25,762 bases of DNA from DAOTVC01 sp034437215 (GCA_034437215.1 DAOTVC010000050.1:1-25762), one strand, 5' to 3'. Shown: positions 9,609 to 18,408, numbered from the stretch's first letter. Numbers and translations are program-made. Notes: a model not told the origin generated them from the sequence alone.

Positions 9609-12404
9609 ATGACAAAGCGCAGCAGTTGGAGCAGCATCGTCTTCGCCGTGGGCCTGACCTTGGTCGCCCTGGCCCTCTGGACTCCCAGAAGCGTGGGGGC
9701 CGCCGTACGCGACGTCCAGGCCGGAGAAAGCATCCAGGCAGCCATCGACGTCGCCCTGCCCGGCGATACCATCCGCGTGGCTCAGGGCGTCTTCTCCGAG
9801 AGCCTGGTCATCACCAAGAGCCTTACCCTGGAGGGCGGCTACACCGACTTCGGCACCGGCGCCCGCATCCCCCGTACCAGCGTGATCATTCCCCCGACGG
9901 GGCGCGGGCTCTACATCTACGGGCCGGATCTCCAGGTAACCGTGGACGGCTTCGAGGTCACCCAGGCGACCAACCGCGCCGTCCAAATTGACGTGGACAA
10001 CGACAGCGCCGTCACCCTCAATGACAACTTTATCCACGACAACGGCGGCACGGGCATCTACGCCGAAGCCGAGTATCGATCGGCCCTGCACATCACCCAC
10101 AACGACGTGATGACCAACGTGCTTCCTTCTACGAGCAACTCCGACTACGGCGGTATCTACGCCTACGTCTACCTCTCCGGCACCCTCACCCTCACCGACA
10201 ACGACATCATTGGGAACCGCTCCTTCTACGACTACGGTGGGGGCTATCTGGAGATCGAGAGCTTCGGGCGCTTCACCATCGAGGACAATCAGATCCTGAG
10301 CAACTCCACCCACGTCGATGGCTCCACAAGCTGGCCCTACCGAGACTACGGCGGACTCTACTTCGGGGCCTACAGCAACTCTCACGGCACCTTCGACCGC
10401 AATCGCATCAACGGCAACTACGCCGACGACGACTACGGCGGTGGAGAGATTGAGCTGGAGAGGAACAGCAGCAGCACCTTCTACGATAACGAGTTCCGAG
10501 GGAACCGAGCCAACTACAGAAACCTGGGAGGCCTGTTGTTATATGTAAGCAGCAATAGCCATCTCGTCGGCGATGGGCTCGTCATCGCCGACAACGAAGC
10601 GGGCGCCCACAACGGAGGCGGTTACATCGGAGTTGAAACCAGCTCATCCGTCCAGCTGCCCCACACCCAGATCCGGAGAAACCGTGCGGGAGATAGCCGG
10701 GGTGGTATCGACGTGAATGCCGGCTATAACTCCTCCATCGACCTCTCCGGTGCCCAGGTCACCGACAACCGGACCGGCGGTGACTACGGCGGGCTCTTAC
10801 TCAACAGCTACAATGGTGGCACGATAGACGCTCACGACCTATACATCTACAACAATGTTGCCCAGAGAAACTATGGGGGGCTCACCCTCATAGCCGGTGG
10901 AGGAGGTGAGGATAAAAGCACTAGCAGCACGACGGCCAAAGGCACCGTCATTAGCGTAACCCACGCGGAGGTCGTGAGCAACAGCGCTCGGAGCGGCTCC
11001 GGCGGTGGGGTGTACGTCGAGGTGGGTGACCAGGGAGTGATAGAACTCAGCGGCAGTCGTATCCTCTTCAACAGTGCCGGCGGTAATGGCGGTGGGCTCT
11101 ATGCGGACTACAACAGCGGTGGAGGCGAACTCTACTTCGAGAACAACCACGTTATATCCAACCGCGCAGAGTACGGCGCCGGCTGCTACCTTGAGAGCTG
11201 GGATGACGGCGCGACCTTCCACTTCAACCGCAACCGGATCGAAGACAACGTCGCTCTCGAGGACGGCGGCGGCTGCTACATGGACGATCTCAATGAGGCT
11301 AACTTCGAGATTCTGGAGAACGAGTTCGAGCGCAACACGGCGGGCCGTGACTACGGCGGTCTCTACCTGGGGAACATCGAGGACGCCACTCTCAACGTCT
11401 GGGACAACGCCGTCATCGACAACCGGGCGGGGATCTCCGGCACCCAGGTGCTCGGCGGAAACTACGGAGGCGTGGTCTTCGACGATATCTATTCCAGCCA
11501 GGTGGACGTCCGTCGCAACCGCATCCTCTCCAACACCACCTACCACACGGGGACCGTAGGCGGTGACTACGCCGGCGTCTTCGCTCAGGTTTACGGCACC
11601 TCCCTCCTGCGCATGACCGACAATCGTATCGCCGGAAACGAGGCCGGACGCGACTACGCCGGGCTCTACGTGGAGCTGATCAACGACAGCCGCGCCGTCC
11701 TCGAGGAGAACGTGGCGCAGGCCAACGAGGCCTTCAGGAACGGCGCCGGGATCTACATCTACGGACGCGGGGAGGGGCACTACTTCCTGCTGCGCAACCG
11801 GATCGTGGGCAACCGTGCCGGGTCCCACAGCAGCGGGCTCGTCGTCGAGGGCAGCACCCTACCCACCCTACGCCAGCAGACGCTCGCCCCACCCGTGGCC
11901 GGGGACTATCCCTGGGGCGTCAGCGTCAACAATCTCATCGTCGACAACGGCGACGTGGGCGTCTACCTCTCCAGCGCCGGCTTCGGCAGCACCAACGACA
12001 CCATCGCCGACAACGGCGACTTCGGCCTGGTGATGACGGACACCCTGCGCAGCACCGCCCACCTCTCCAACACCCTCGTCTGGGGCCACAGCGCTTCCTT
12101 CACCCGCACCCAGCTCCCCGGCTACACAGGCCTCTTCACCATGGTCGCCACCTACTCCGACATTCAGGGCGGCTGGCCCGGGATGGGCAACATCGATGCC
12201 GACCCCCTCTTCGCCGGCGCCGGGGACTACCACCTGCAGTCCGGCTCCCCTGCCGTCGACGTGGTGCCGGCGGGGATGGCGCCTGCCACCGACATCGAGG
12301 GGACTTCGCGACCCTACCCCGCGGGCGGCTTGGCCGACATCGGCGCCTTCGAGCTGGGCGAACAGAAGATCTACCTCCCTCTCGTGCTCCGCAGCGGCTC
12401 CTAA
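9609..12404 (+). CDS. Secreted parallel beta-helix protein with YLPLVLR tail
   Basis: A 931-residue exported protein. The ATG at 9609 is chosen because aggagg sits 6 nt upstream and the next residues form a signal peptide (MTKRSSWSS, hydrophobic core, cleavage near SVGA-AV). The ESIQAAIDVALPGDTIRVAQG segment begins a right-handed parallel beta-helix of the pectate-lyase-like superfamily (PbH1/DUF1565-type repeats). About 20 coils carry a recurring box, DYGGLY or a variant (DYGG, NYGG, DYAG, GNGG), every 29-38 residues from nt 10143 to 11654. Two coils have Cys in this box 30 residues apart (GCY, near nt 11183 and 11273). A choice-of-anchor-like end follows (GDYHLQSGSPAVD, ADIGAFE) and then KIYLPLVLRSGS. 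No catalytic residues are recognised; it could bind or cut polysaccharide or serve as a surface structure. Confidence 0.9.
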   Translation: MTKRSSWSSIVFAVGLTLVALALWTPRSVGAAVRDVQAGESIQAAIDVALPGDTIRVAQGVFSESLVITKSLTLEGGYTDFGTGARIPRTSVIIPPTGRGLYIYGPDLQVTVDGFEVTQATNRAVQIDVDNDSAVTLNDNFIHDNGGTGIYAEAEYRSALHITHNDVMTNVLPSTSNSDYGGIYAYVYLSGTLTLTDNDIIGNRSFYDYGGGYLEIESFGRFTIEDNQILSNSTHVDGSTSWPYRDYGGLYFGAYSNSHGTFDRNRINGNYADDDYGGGEIELERNSSSTFYDNEFRGNRANYRNLGGLLLYVSSNSHLVGDGLVIADNEAGAHNGGGYIGVETSSSVQLPHTQIRRNRAGDSRGGIDVNAGYNSSIDLSGAQVTDNRTGGDYGGLLLNSYNGGTIDAHDLYIYNNVAQRNYGGLTLIAGGGGEDKSTSSTTAKGTVISVTHAEVVSNSARSGSGGGVYVEVGDQGVIELSGSRILFNSAGGNGGGLYADYNSGGGELYFENNHVISNRAEYGAGCYLESWDDGATFHFNRNRIEDNVALEDGGGCYMDDLNEANFEILENEFERNTAGRDYGGLYLGNIEDATLNVWDNAVIDNRAGISGTQVLGGNYGGVVFDDIYSSQVDVRRNRILSNTTYHTGTVGGDYAGVFAQVYGTSLLRMTDNRIAGNEAGRDYAGLYVELINDSRAVLEENVAQANEAFRNGAGIYIYGRGEGHYFLLRNRIVGNRAGSHSSGLVVEGSTLPTLRQQTLAPPVAGDYPWGVSVNNLIVDNGDVGVYLSSAGFGSTNDTIADNGDFGLVMTDTLRSTAHLSNTLVWGHSASFTRTQLPGYTGLFTMVATYSDIQGGWPGMGNIDADPLFAGAGDYHLQSGSPAVDVVPAGMAPATDIEGTSRPYPAGGLADIGAFELGEQKIYLPLVLRSGS

Positions 12405-12420
12405 GCAACAGACATCACAC

Positions 12421-12460
12421 GGGGGGACTCCCTCAAGCGGGAGCCCCCCCGTCTCTTTGT
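12421..12460 (+). terminator. Rho-independent terminator after the beta-helix gene
   Basis: Stem 12421-12432 (ggggggactccc) pairs with 12439-12450 (gggagccccccc) with one mismatch and a 6-nt loop, followed by gtctctttgt. The T-tract is weak, but the stem is strong and it lies 17 nt after the stop codon. Confidence 0.75.
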
Positions 12461-12497
12461 GCCCCGCCCCCCTCTATCTCCTAATCCCCCCATCAAG

Positions 12498-12503
12498 TAT
12501 AAT
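12498..12503 (+). promoter_or_regulatory. TATAAT -10 box placed for a leaderless transcript
   Basis: A perfect TATAAT ends 6 nt before the ATG at 12510, so the expected transcription start coincides with the start codon. No ribosome binding site is present and the -35 region (around 12475-12480, tatctc) is poor. Confidence 0.55.
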
Positions 12504-12509
12504 AGCGGC

Positions 12510-14306
12510 ATGAAACCTGAACGAGCCTGTATAGAGAGAGCCTTGCTGGGGGCTTTGACCCTGGGGTTGATCCTGACGGCGGGATGCGCGCCCCCCACGT
12601 CCACGGGAGGCTCGCCGCTCGCCCCTCCCTCACCCACGTCCGCGGCGCCTACCGCGACGGCGAGCCCCTCGCCCACACCCGGTCCCAGCCCCACGCCGAC
12701 GGCGACGCTGACCCCCGCTCCCACCGTCTCCCTGGGCTTCCTTCAGGAGGGGACACCCGTGGGGACGGAGCCCGCCCTCACGGCGACGGCCACCCTCCCC
12801 GTACCGACGCCGATACCCGGATCCCACCAGTGGATGCTGCCCAGCCGCGTCATCCCCGAGCCGGTAGGCGTCAACATCCACTTCACCCAACCCGATCCGG
12901 GGGAGATGGAGCTCCTGGAACGGGCGGGCTTCCGCTTCGTCCGCATGGACCTCTTCTGGCACCTCATCGAGCACGAGGAGCGGGGGAAGTACGACTTCAG
13001 CGCCTACGACGTCCTCGTCGAGGAGATGAGCAGCCGCGGCATCCGCATCATCTTCATCCTCGACTACGGCAATGACCTCTGGGGCGGGGGGAACGCCCAC
13101 CACCTGGAGGAGGGCCGACCCGCCTTCGTCCGCTTCGCCGCCGCCGCGGCCCGTCGCTATCGCGGACGGGGCATCATCTGGGAGATCTGGAACGAGCCCA
13201 ACCTGGAGAAGTTCTGGCACGCGCCGCCCGATCCTGCCAACTACGCCGACCTCGCCTTCAAGGTCATCGCCGCCGTCCGCCGGGAGGATCCCGCCGCCTG
13301 GATCGTGGGGCCGGCCGCGGCGCACTTCCCCTGGGACTACCTGGAGGTGCTGGGAGCGCTGGGGCTCTACAACAAGCTGGACGCCGTCACCGTCCATCCC
13401 TACCGGCACAATGAGCCGGAGAGCGCCTGGGAGGATTACGTCCGGCTGCGCGGCATCCTCGATCACGCCAGCCCCGACCGCAAGATCCCCATCATCGCCG
13501 GGGAGTGGGGCTACTCGACGGTGGTGGGAGGGCACAGCGAGGAGCTGCAGGCCCAGTACCTGACGCGGCAGATGCTCTCCCATCTCGCCGCCGACGTCGA
13601 CCTGAGCATCTGGTACGACTGGCGCAACGACGGCGAGAATGCCCACGAGATCGAGCACAACTTCGGCGTGGTGCGCGCCGACCTCACGCCCAAGCCCGCC
13701 TACCACGCCGTGGAGACGATGACCGACGTCCTGGAGGGCTATCACTTCCAGCGCCGCATCCCCCTGGCGCGGGAGGAGGACTACCTGCTCCTCTTCTTCG
13801 ACGGCGAGGGGGTCGTTCTTGCGGCCTGGACGGCAGGGACACCCCACGAGGTGCTCCTCCCCATCTACTGTGACGCGGTGGAGGTAGTAGAGATGACCGG
13901 CGAGACGAGCCTGCTCGACGCCCTCGACGGCGGTCTCGAGGTAGCCCTGGACTCCAGCCCGCGCTACCTGCGCCTCTGCGATTCGGAGACGGTGCTGCGC
14001 ATGGGGCTCTGGCGCCCCTCCGAGAGTATCCACATCCTGCCGCTAGCGGGAGAGGGCCGCGTGCTCATGGAGATCGAGAACCCCTTCCACGAACCTCTGC
14101 AGGGCGAGTTTCGGGTGACGGCCAGGGGTGAGCTTCTGGGATCGACCTGGGGACAGGCCGATCCGGACACCGTCACGAAGGTCAGCGTGCCCGTGAGCGT
14201 GGAGACAGCGGGGACGACCATCATCCCCGCCACCGTCACCTTCCTCACCCCCGACGGACTGCCCCTCGAATCCGCCTCCATCTGGCTGCACCTCGTCACC
14301 CCATAG
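12510..14306 (+). CDS. Lipoprotein glycoside hydrolase, clan GH-A (GH5/GH39-like)
   Basis: A 598-residue lipoprotein. The start MKPERACIER at 12510 is chosen because it directly precedes the signal segment; the longer frame from 12459 would include the promoter. The signal core ends in LTAGC (Cys26), then a Thr/Pro/Ser linker to about residue 100. The TIM-barrel domain shows GVNIHF, FRFVRMDLFWHLIE, the acid/base motif WEIWNEPN (Glu229), AVTVHPY, and the probable nucleophile in IAGEWGYS (Glu332), both at the ends of strands 4 and 7 as in clan GH-A. A C-terminal beta-rich domain (about 440-598) may be accessory. Substrate is not predictable; beta-xylosidase or glucanase-type activity on the cell surface is plausible. 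It lies between the beta-helix gene and an ABC exporter. Confidence 0.85.
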   Translation: MKPERACIERALLGALTLGLILTAGCAPPTSTGGSPLAPPSPTSAAPTATASPSPTPGPSPTPTATLTPAPTVSLGFLQEGTPVGTEPALTATATLPVPTPIPGSHQWMLPSRVIPEPVGVNIHFTQPDPGEMELLERAGFRFVRMDLFWHLIEHEERGKYDFSAYDVLVEEMSSRGIRIIFILDYGNDLWGGGNAHHLEEGRPAFVRFAAAAARRYRGRGIIWEIWNEPNLEKFWHAPPDPANYADLAFKVIAAVRREDPAAWIVGPAAAHFPWDYLEVLGALGLYNKLDAVTVHPYRHNEPESAWEDYVRLRGILDHASPDRKIPIIAGEWGYSTVVGGHSEELQAQYLTRQMLSHLAADVDLSIWYDWRNDGENAHEIEHNFGVVRADLTPKPAYHAVETMTDVLEGYHFQRRIPLAREEDYLLLFFDGEGVVLAAWTAGTPHEVLLPIYCDAVEVVEMTGETSLLDALDGGLEVALDSSPRYLRLCDSETVLRMGLWRPSESIHILPLAGEGRVLMEIENPFHEPLQGEFRVTARGELLGSTWGQADPDTVTKVSVPVSVETAGTTIIPATVTFLTPDGLPLESASIWLHLVTP

Positions 14307-14386
14307 GAAACGGTGTGGGAAACGCCAGCGCAACGCCTCCCCAGTAGAATGGAGGCTATCCACGAAAAGAGGAGGCAGGTAGCCGG

Positions 14387-15388
14387 ATGGTAGCGATTGA
14401 AGCACGGGAACTGACCAAGGTCTTCCGGGTGGCACAGAAGGAGCCCGGTCTCCGCGGCGCGGTCAAGGGGCTCTTCAACCCTCACTACGAGCCGGTCGTC
14501 GCCGTCGACCACATCACCTTCTCCGTGGATCGCGGGGAGATGGTCGGCTACATCGGCGTCAACGGCGCCGGGAAGTCCACCACCATCAAGATGCTCACCG
14601 GCGTCCTCGTCCCCACCGAGGGCGAGGCGCGGGTACTGGGACGCGACCCCCACCACGAGCGCATCGCCAACGCCCGCGATATCGGCGTGGTCTTCGGACA
14701 GCGCACCCAGCTCTGGTGGGACCTGGCCCTCATCGAGTCCCTCAACCTCATCGCCGAGATCTACGACATCGACCGGGCCCGCTACCGCCGGCTTCTCGCC
14801 GAGTTCTCCGAGACGCTGGATCTCCGGTCCCTGCTCTCCGTCCCCATCCGCAGCATGTCCCTGGGGCAGAAGATGCGGGCGGAGCTGGCGGCGGCCCTCA
14901 TCCACGAGCCCGCCATCGTCTACCTCGACGAGCCCACCATCGGCCTCGACCTCATCGTCAAGGAGCGCATCCGCGACTTCATCAAGAAGCAGAACCAGGA
15001 GCAGGGGACCACCGTGATCCTCACCACCCACGACCTGGGCGACATCGAGGAGCTCTGCGAGCGGGTGATCATCATCGACGAGGGGCAGCTCATCTACGAC
15101 GGCCCTCTGGAGCGGATCAAGGAGCGCTTCGGGAAGTTCCGGACCCTCACCCTGGAGACGACGGAGCGCGCCAACGGGATCACGCTGCCCGAGGGCACCG
15201 AGGTCACGGCGCGCGAGACCCACAAGCTCGTCGTCCGCTTCGACCGCACCCGGGTCACGGCGAGCCGGCTGGCCTCCGCAGTCATGTCCCAGATCGAGGT
15301 CTCCGACTTCTCCCTGGCCGAACCCGACCTCTCCGCCGTCGTGAAGCAGATCTACGAGGGCGCGCTCAAGACGGGGGTCCGGGCGTGA
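14387..15388 (+). CDS. ABC-2 type exporter ATPase (COG4586-like)
   Basis: A 333-residue ATP-binding subunit. Walker A GVNGAGKST (57-65), signature MSLGQ (157-161) in place of LSGGQ, Walker B IVYLDE (177-182), D-loop GLD (186-188) and switch TTHD are all present. The leading segment (LTKVFRVAQKEPGLRGAVKGLF) and the GQRTQLWWDL block after the Q-loop region are typical of the COG4586 ATPases that pair with two DUF990/ABC2_membrane_6-type permeases, as here. Its stop overlaps the start of the first permease by 1 nt (TGATG). The start ATG 14387 follows aggaggcaggt. The substrate is unknown. Confidence 0.93.
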   Translation: MVAIEARELTKVFRVAQKEPGLRGAVKGLFNPHYEPVVAVDHITFSVDRGEMVGYIGVNGAGKSTTIKMLTGVLVPTEGEARVLGRDPHHERIANARDIGVVFGQRTQLWWDLALIESLNLIAEIYDIDRARYRRLLAEFSETLDLRSLLSVPIRSMSLGQKMRAELAAALIHEPAIVYLDEPTIGLDLIVKERIRDFIKKQNQEQGTTVILTTHDLGDIEELCERVIIIDEGQLIYDGPLERIKERFGKFRTLTLETTERANGITLPEGTEVTARETHKLVVRFDRTRVTASRLASAVMSQIEVSDFSLAEPDLSAVVKQIYEGALKTGVRA

Positions 15389-16197
15389 TGACCGCCCTGC
15401 GCCGCCGCACCCGGGCCTACGCCGCCATCGCCGCAATGATGCCCAAGGTCTTCATGGCCTACAACACCTGGTTCTGGGTCGAGTTCTTCGTCCAGATCCT
15501 CTACATGACCGTCTTCGTCTTCTTCTGGCGCGCGGTCTACGCCGATCAGGCGACCATCGCGGGGCTGAACCTGCGGGCGACGCTGAACTACGTCCTCCTG
15601 GCCCAGGTGATGGTCCCTCTCGTGGAGAACGACCTCATCCTCCAGTTCGGGGGGCTGCTGCACCAGGGGCAGATCGTCGTGGAGCTCCTGCGCCCCCTCG
15701 ACTTCCAGGAGCAGCAGTACCTGCAGAGCGTCGCCCTCTCGGCGACCAACCTGCTCATGAAACTGCCCCTGCTGCTCATCGGCTGGCTCCTCTTCGGCCT
15801 GCGCATTCCCGCCGACCCCCGGGTCTGGGGCGCCTTCCTGGTGGCCCTGGTATTGGGCCACGCCGTCCTCTTCTGCTTCGACTGGATCCTCGCCTGCCTC
15901 ACCTTCTACACGACGGAGGCCTGGGGGCTACACGTCGTGCGTTCGGGCGTGGCCCTCTTTGCCAGCGGGGCCCTCATCCCCCTGCGCATCATGCCCGACG
16001 GCGTGGAGCGGATGGTGCGGCTGCTCCCCTTCGCCCAGGCGCTGGACGTGCCCATCTCCCTCCTCAGCGGTGTGACCCCGGTGGCGGAGGCGCCGCGCCT
16101 CTGGCTGGGGCAGCTGGCCTGGCTGCTGGGGCTCTTCGTCACCTCGCGGCTGATCTTCCACCTCGCCGTGCGCAAAGTCACCGTCCAGGGAGGGTAG
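15388..16197 (+). CDS. ABC-2 type permease, first subunit (COG4587-like)
   Basis: A 269-residue membrane protein beginning MTALRRRTRAYAAIAAMMPK; ATG 15388 shares its A with the TGA of the ATPase gene. About six hydrophobic helices, with a characteristic NDLILQFGGLLHQGQIVVELLRPLDFQ loop between helices 2 and 3 that matches the position of the VxxxLLRPL element of DUF990-family permeases. It probably forms the channel with the following permease and is energised by the preceding ATPase. Confidence 0.88.
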   Translation: MTALRRRTRAYAAIAAMMPKVFMAYNTWFWVEFFVQILYMTVFVFFWRAVYADQATIAGLNLRATLNYVLLAQVMVPLVENDLILQFGGLLHQGQIVVELLRPLDFQEQQYLQSVALSATNLLMKLPLLLIGWLLFGLRIPADPRVWGAFLVALVLGHAVLFCFDWILACLTFYTTEAWGLHVVRSGVALFASGALIPLRIMPDGVERMVRLLPFAQALDVPISLLSGVTPVAEAPRLWLGQLAWLLGLFVTSRLIFHLAVRKVTVQGG

Positions 16198-16266
16198 TGT
16201 GCCAGGCAAGAGACGCAAACCCGGGTGGGCTTCGCCCCGCAGTCTTTCCACCTTACGAAGGGAACC

Positions 16267-17055
16267 ATGTTTCGCTATCTGAGGCTCTACTGGCTCTTTC
16301 TCAAACAGCGTCTCAAGATCCTGATGGAGTACCGCGTCAACTTCATCATCGGCGCCAGCTCCACCGTCTTCCTGCAGGCGGCGAGCCTCCTGGCGATCTG
16401 GGTGGTCATGCAGCAGGTGCCGGCGCTGAAAGGCTGGTCCTACCACGAGATCATCCTCGTCTACGGCCTCCTGGCGCTCTCCCACTCCATCACCCACATG
16501 TTCGCCGACAACCTCTGGACCATCGGCTGGGCCTACATCCGCACGGGCAAATTCGACCGCTTCCTCGTCCGCCCCATCGATCCCCTCTTCCACCTGCTCG
16601 CCGACCGCTTCTGCCACGACGGCCTCGGCGACCTCCTCGTGGGCGCGGCCCTCGTCGTGCAGGCCTCCCTCGCCCTCGACATCGTCTGGACGCCGCTGCG
16701 GCTCCTCTACCTCCTGGTCATCGTCCTCAGCGGCGGGGGCATCTTCATCGCCCTGAATCTGATCACCAGCGTCAGCGCCTTCTGGATCGTCGAGTCCATC
16801 CCGGTGACCAAGATCATCTTTGAAACCAACGAGTTCGCCCGCTACCCCCTCGCCATCTACCCCCAGGCCATCCGCGTGCTGATGACCTGGATCATCCCCT
16901 ACGGGCTGGCCTCCTTCTATCCGGCGCAGCTCCTCCTGGGGCGGGAGTTCGGACCGCTGGCCTTCGCCGCACCGATCGCCGCCGCATTGCTGCTCTTCGT
17001 GGGCTACCGTCTCTGGCGCTTCGGGCTGCGCCACTACACGAGCACCGGCTCCTAG
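16267..17055 (+). CDS. ABC-2 type permease, second subunit (ABC2_membrane_6/COG3694-like)
   Basis: A 262-residue membrane protein beginning MFRYLRLYWLFLKQRLKILMEYR. ATG 16267 is chosen because aaggga lies 4 nt upstream. Six predicted helices and the GWAYIRTGKFDRFLVRPIDPLFHLLADR element identify the DUF990 family. It is 69 nt after the first permease and completes the ATPase-permease-permease operon. The ATPase, both permeases and their order match the uncharacterised exporter group seen in many Chloroflexota, Firmicutes and actinobacteria. Confidence 0.9.
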   Translation: MFRYLRLYWLFLKQRLKILMEYRVNFIIGASSTVFLQAASLLAIWVVMQQVPALKGWSYHEIILVYGLLALSHSITHMFADNLWTIGWAYIRTGKFDRFLVRPIDPLFHLLADRFCHDGLGDLLVGAALVVQASLALDIVWTPLRLLYLLVIVLSGGGIFIALNLITSVSAFWIVESIPVTKIIFETNEFARYPLAIYPQAIRVLMTWIIPYGLASFYPAQLLLGREFGPLAFAAPIAAALLLFVGYRLWRFGLRHYTSTGS

Positions 17056-17294
17056 TCCTATATCATGGGGAAGTTGCGATTGGAAGCTCTGCAGGGGCCA
17101 CAACGTGAGTGCTTCACGCCCCGGCTCGAATCAAGTAACGCACAACCATACTCACGCTGTGATAGAATAGATAGACACTGGGTGTGATATGAGAGACGAG
17201 ATTGGACCGGTAAAATACTCACACGTTGACCCCCTGATCCCGGGTCCCTGGTCCCTGATCCCTACTCTACTCACCACACAGCAAAGGAGAACCC
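17056..17294. other. Intergenic region before the HIT gene, with short degenerate repeat
   Basis: 239 nt without a gene. TAGAAT at 17163-17168 is a possible -10 with a poor -35. At 17231-17262 a degenerate ccctgatccc / gtccctggtccctgatccc repeat lies close to the HIT gene. aaaggagaa (17282-17290) is the ribosome binding site of that gene. Confidence 0.5.
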
Positions 17295-17756
17295 ATGCAA
17301 GAGTGTTGGAGTTGTCTATCAAACGAGGGCCTGCGGCGCATCTCGCCGGGGCCCACCCTCTACGAGGGCACCCACTGGCGGGTGGAGCACGCCTACCCGG
17401 CGCAGCTTCTGGGCTGGCTCGTCCTCGTCCTCAATCGCCACGCTGAGGCCCTGCACGAGCTCCGCCCCGCGGAGTTCGCGGAGTTCGGTACGCTGCTCGA
17501 GCGGACGACCAAGATCCTCCGCGAGACACTGGGGTGCGAGAAGGAGTACGTCATCGGCCTGGCGGAAGCCGAGCACTTTCACCACGTCCACGTTCACGTG
17601 GTACCCCGCGCAGCCGACCTACCGTCGGAGTTTCGAGGCGCGAAGGTCTTCGGTCTTCTGGGCGAGAAGGAGGGCAGGGCCGCCCTCCCCCCCGAGGAGG
17701 TCAAGGCCTTCTGTGAGACGTTGCGCGCTGCCTTCGCCGACGCGAGAGAGGGTTAG
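17295..17756 (+). CDS. HIT-family nucleotide hydrolase/transferase
   Basis: A 153-residue cytosolic protein of the histidine triad superfamily, which cleaves or transfers nucleotidyl groups. The triad H97-V-H99-V-H101-V-V lies in EHFHHVHVHVVPR. An N-terminal CxxC (Cys4, Cys7) is in the position of the zinc-binding pair common in HIT proteins. Length is normal for the family. ATG 17295 has an ideal aaaggag upstream. The gene is convergent with the SixA-like gene and their stop codons overlap by 4 nt. The exact substrate is not predictable. Confidence 0.9.
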   Translation: MQECWSCLSNEGLRRISPGPTLYEGTHWRVEHAYPAQLLGWLVLVLNRHAEALHELRPAEFAEFGTLLERTTKILRETLGCEKEYVIGLAEAEHFHHVHVHVVPRAADLPSEFRGAKVFGLLGEKEGRAALPPEEVKAFCETLRAAFADAREG

Positions 17757-18256
17757 AGAAGCTCCCGCGGCGTCCAGAGGTGGAGCAGGCGCCCCTCCGT
17801 CTCGTCGTCCAGCTCCCGCCAGCGCAGGATGGGGAGCGTCACATGGGCGAGGGCCGCCGTCGGCATCCGCTCCCAGTCGCCCGTCAGGAGCTCGAGCAGA
17901 TCCTCCAGACCGGGATTGTGCCCCACGACCATCACCCGCGCGTAGTCGTCGGGAACGCGCCGGAGCTGCTCGATGATCTCCTCCGGGTCGGCGTGGTAAA
18001 GAGCGCGCACCTGGCGGAGCTCACCTGAGAAGTTGCTGTTGTCGGCGATCAGGGCTGCCGTCCGGCGGGCGCGCTGCGCCGTCGAGGTGAGGATCAGTTC
18101 CGGCTCCAACCCTCGCTCCTGCATGAAGGCGCCCAACCGGGGCGCGTCCCCCTCCCCGCGACTGTTGAGAGGGCGGTCGTGATCGGGCAGGCTGTCGTCC
18201 TTCCAGCTGGACTTGGCGTGGCGGAGCAAAAAGAGTACCTTCGTCTCTGGTCCCAT
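17753..18256 (-). CDS. sixA: SixA-like phosphohistidine phosphatase
   Basis: A 167-residue histidine phosphatase superfamily protein. RHAKSSW (Arg12-His13, the phospho-accepting His) at the N-terminus, LTSTAQRARRTA, and the second catalytic histidine in VVGHNPGLEDLL (His113) define the SixA branch, which removes phosphate from histidine of HPt or phosphotransferase proteins. ATG 18256 is preferred over the upstream in-frame codons because gaggag sits 5 nt before it. It lies downstream of rpsU on the same strand, but a terminator hairpin separates them, so expression may depend on read-through or on an unseen promoter. Symbol assigned by family, not by proven function. Confidence 0.88.
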   Translation of the reverse strand: MGPETKVLFLLRHAKSSWKDDSLPDHDRPLNSRGEGDAPRLGAFMQERGLEPELILTSTAQRARRTAALIADNSNFSGELRQVRALYHADPEEIIEQLRRVPDDYARVMVVGHNPGLEDLLELLTGDWERMPTAALAHVTLPILRWRELDDETEGRLLHLWTPRELL

Positions 18257-18270
18257 GTATCTCCTCGCGG

Positions 18271-18316
18271 TCATAAACGTAAACACGAGATGGAAAGTGG
18301 GGACTTCCACCTCGTG
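18271..18316 (-). terminator. Rho-independent terminator after rpsU
   Basis: On the minus strand cacgaggtggaagt (18316-18303), loop cccc, and actttccatctcgtg (18298-18284) form a stem with G-U pairs and one bulge, followed by tttacgttt. It lies between rpsU and the sixA ribosome binding site. Confidence 0.7.
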
Positions 18317-18408
18317 CTTGTACTGAACCCTGTCAATCGAAAAATGCCCTCTGCTTCACGCTCGGACACCTTCCACTGATGTCACTACAGGTCGGCGTTC
18401 AAGCCTCA

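Noticed and set aside
14335..14356. gcctcc/ggaggc inverted repeat with TAGAAT before the ABC operon
   Set aside because: Six-bp arms are too short to support a claim in GC-rich DNA, and no -35 box accompanies the -10-like sequence.
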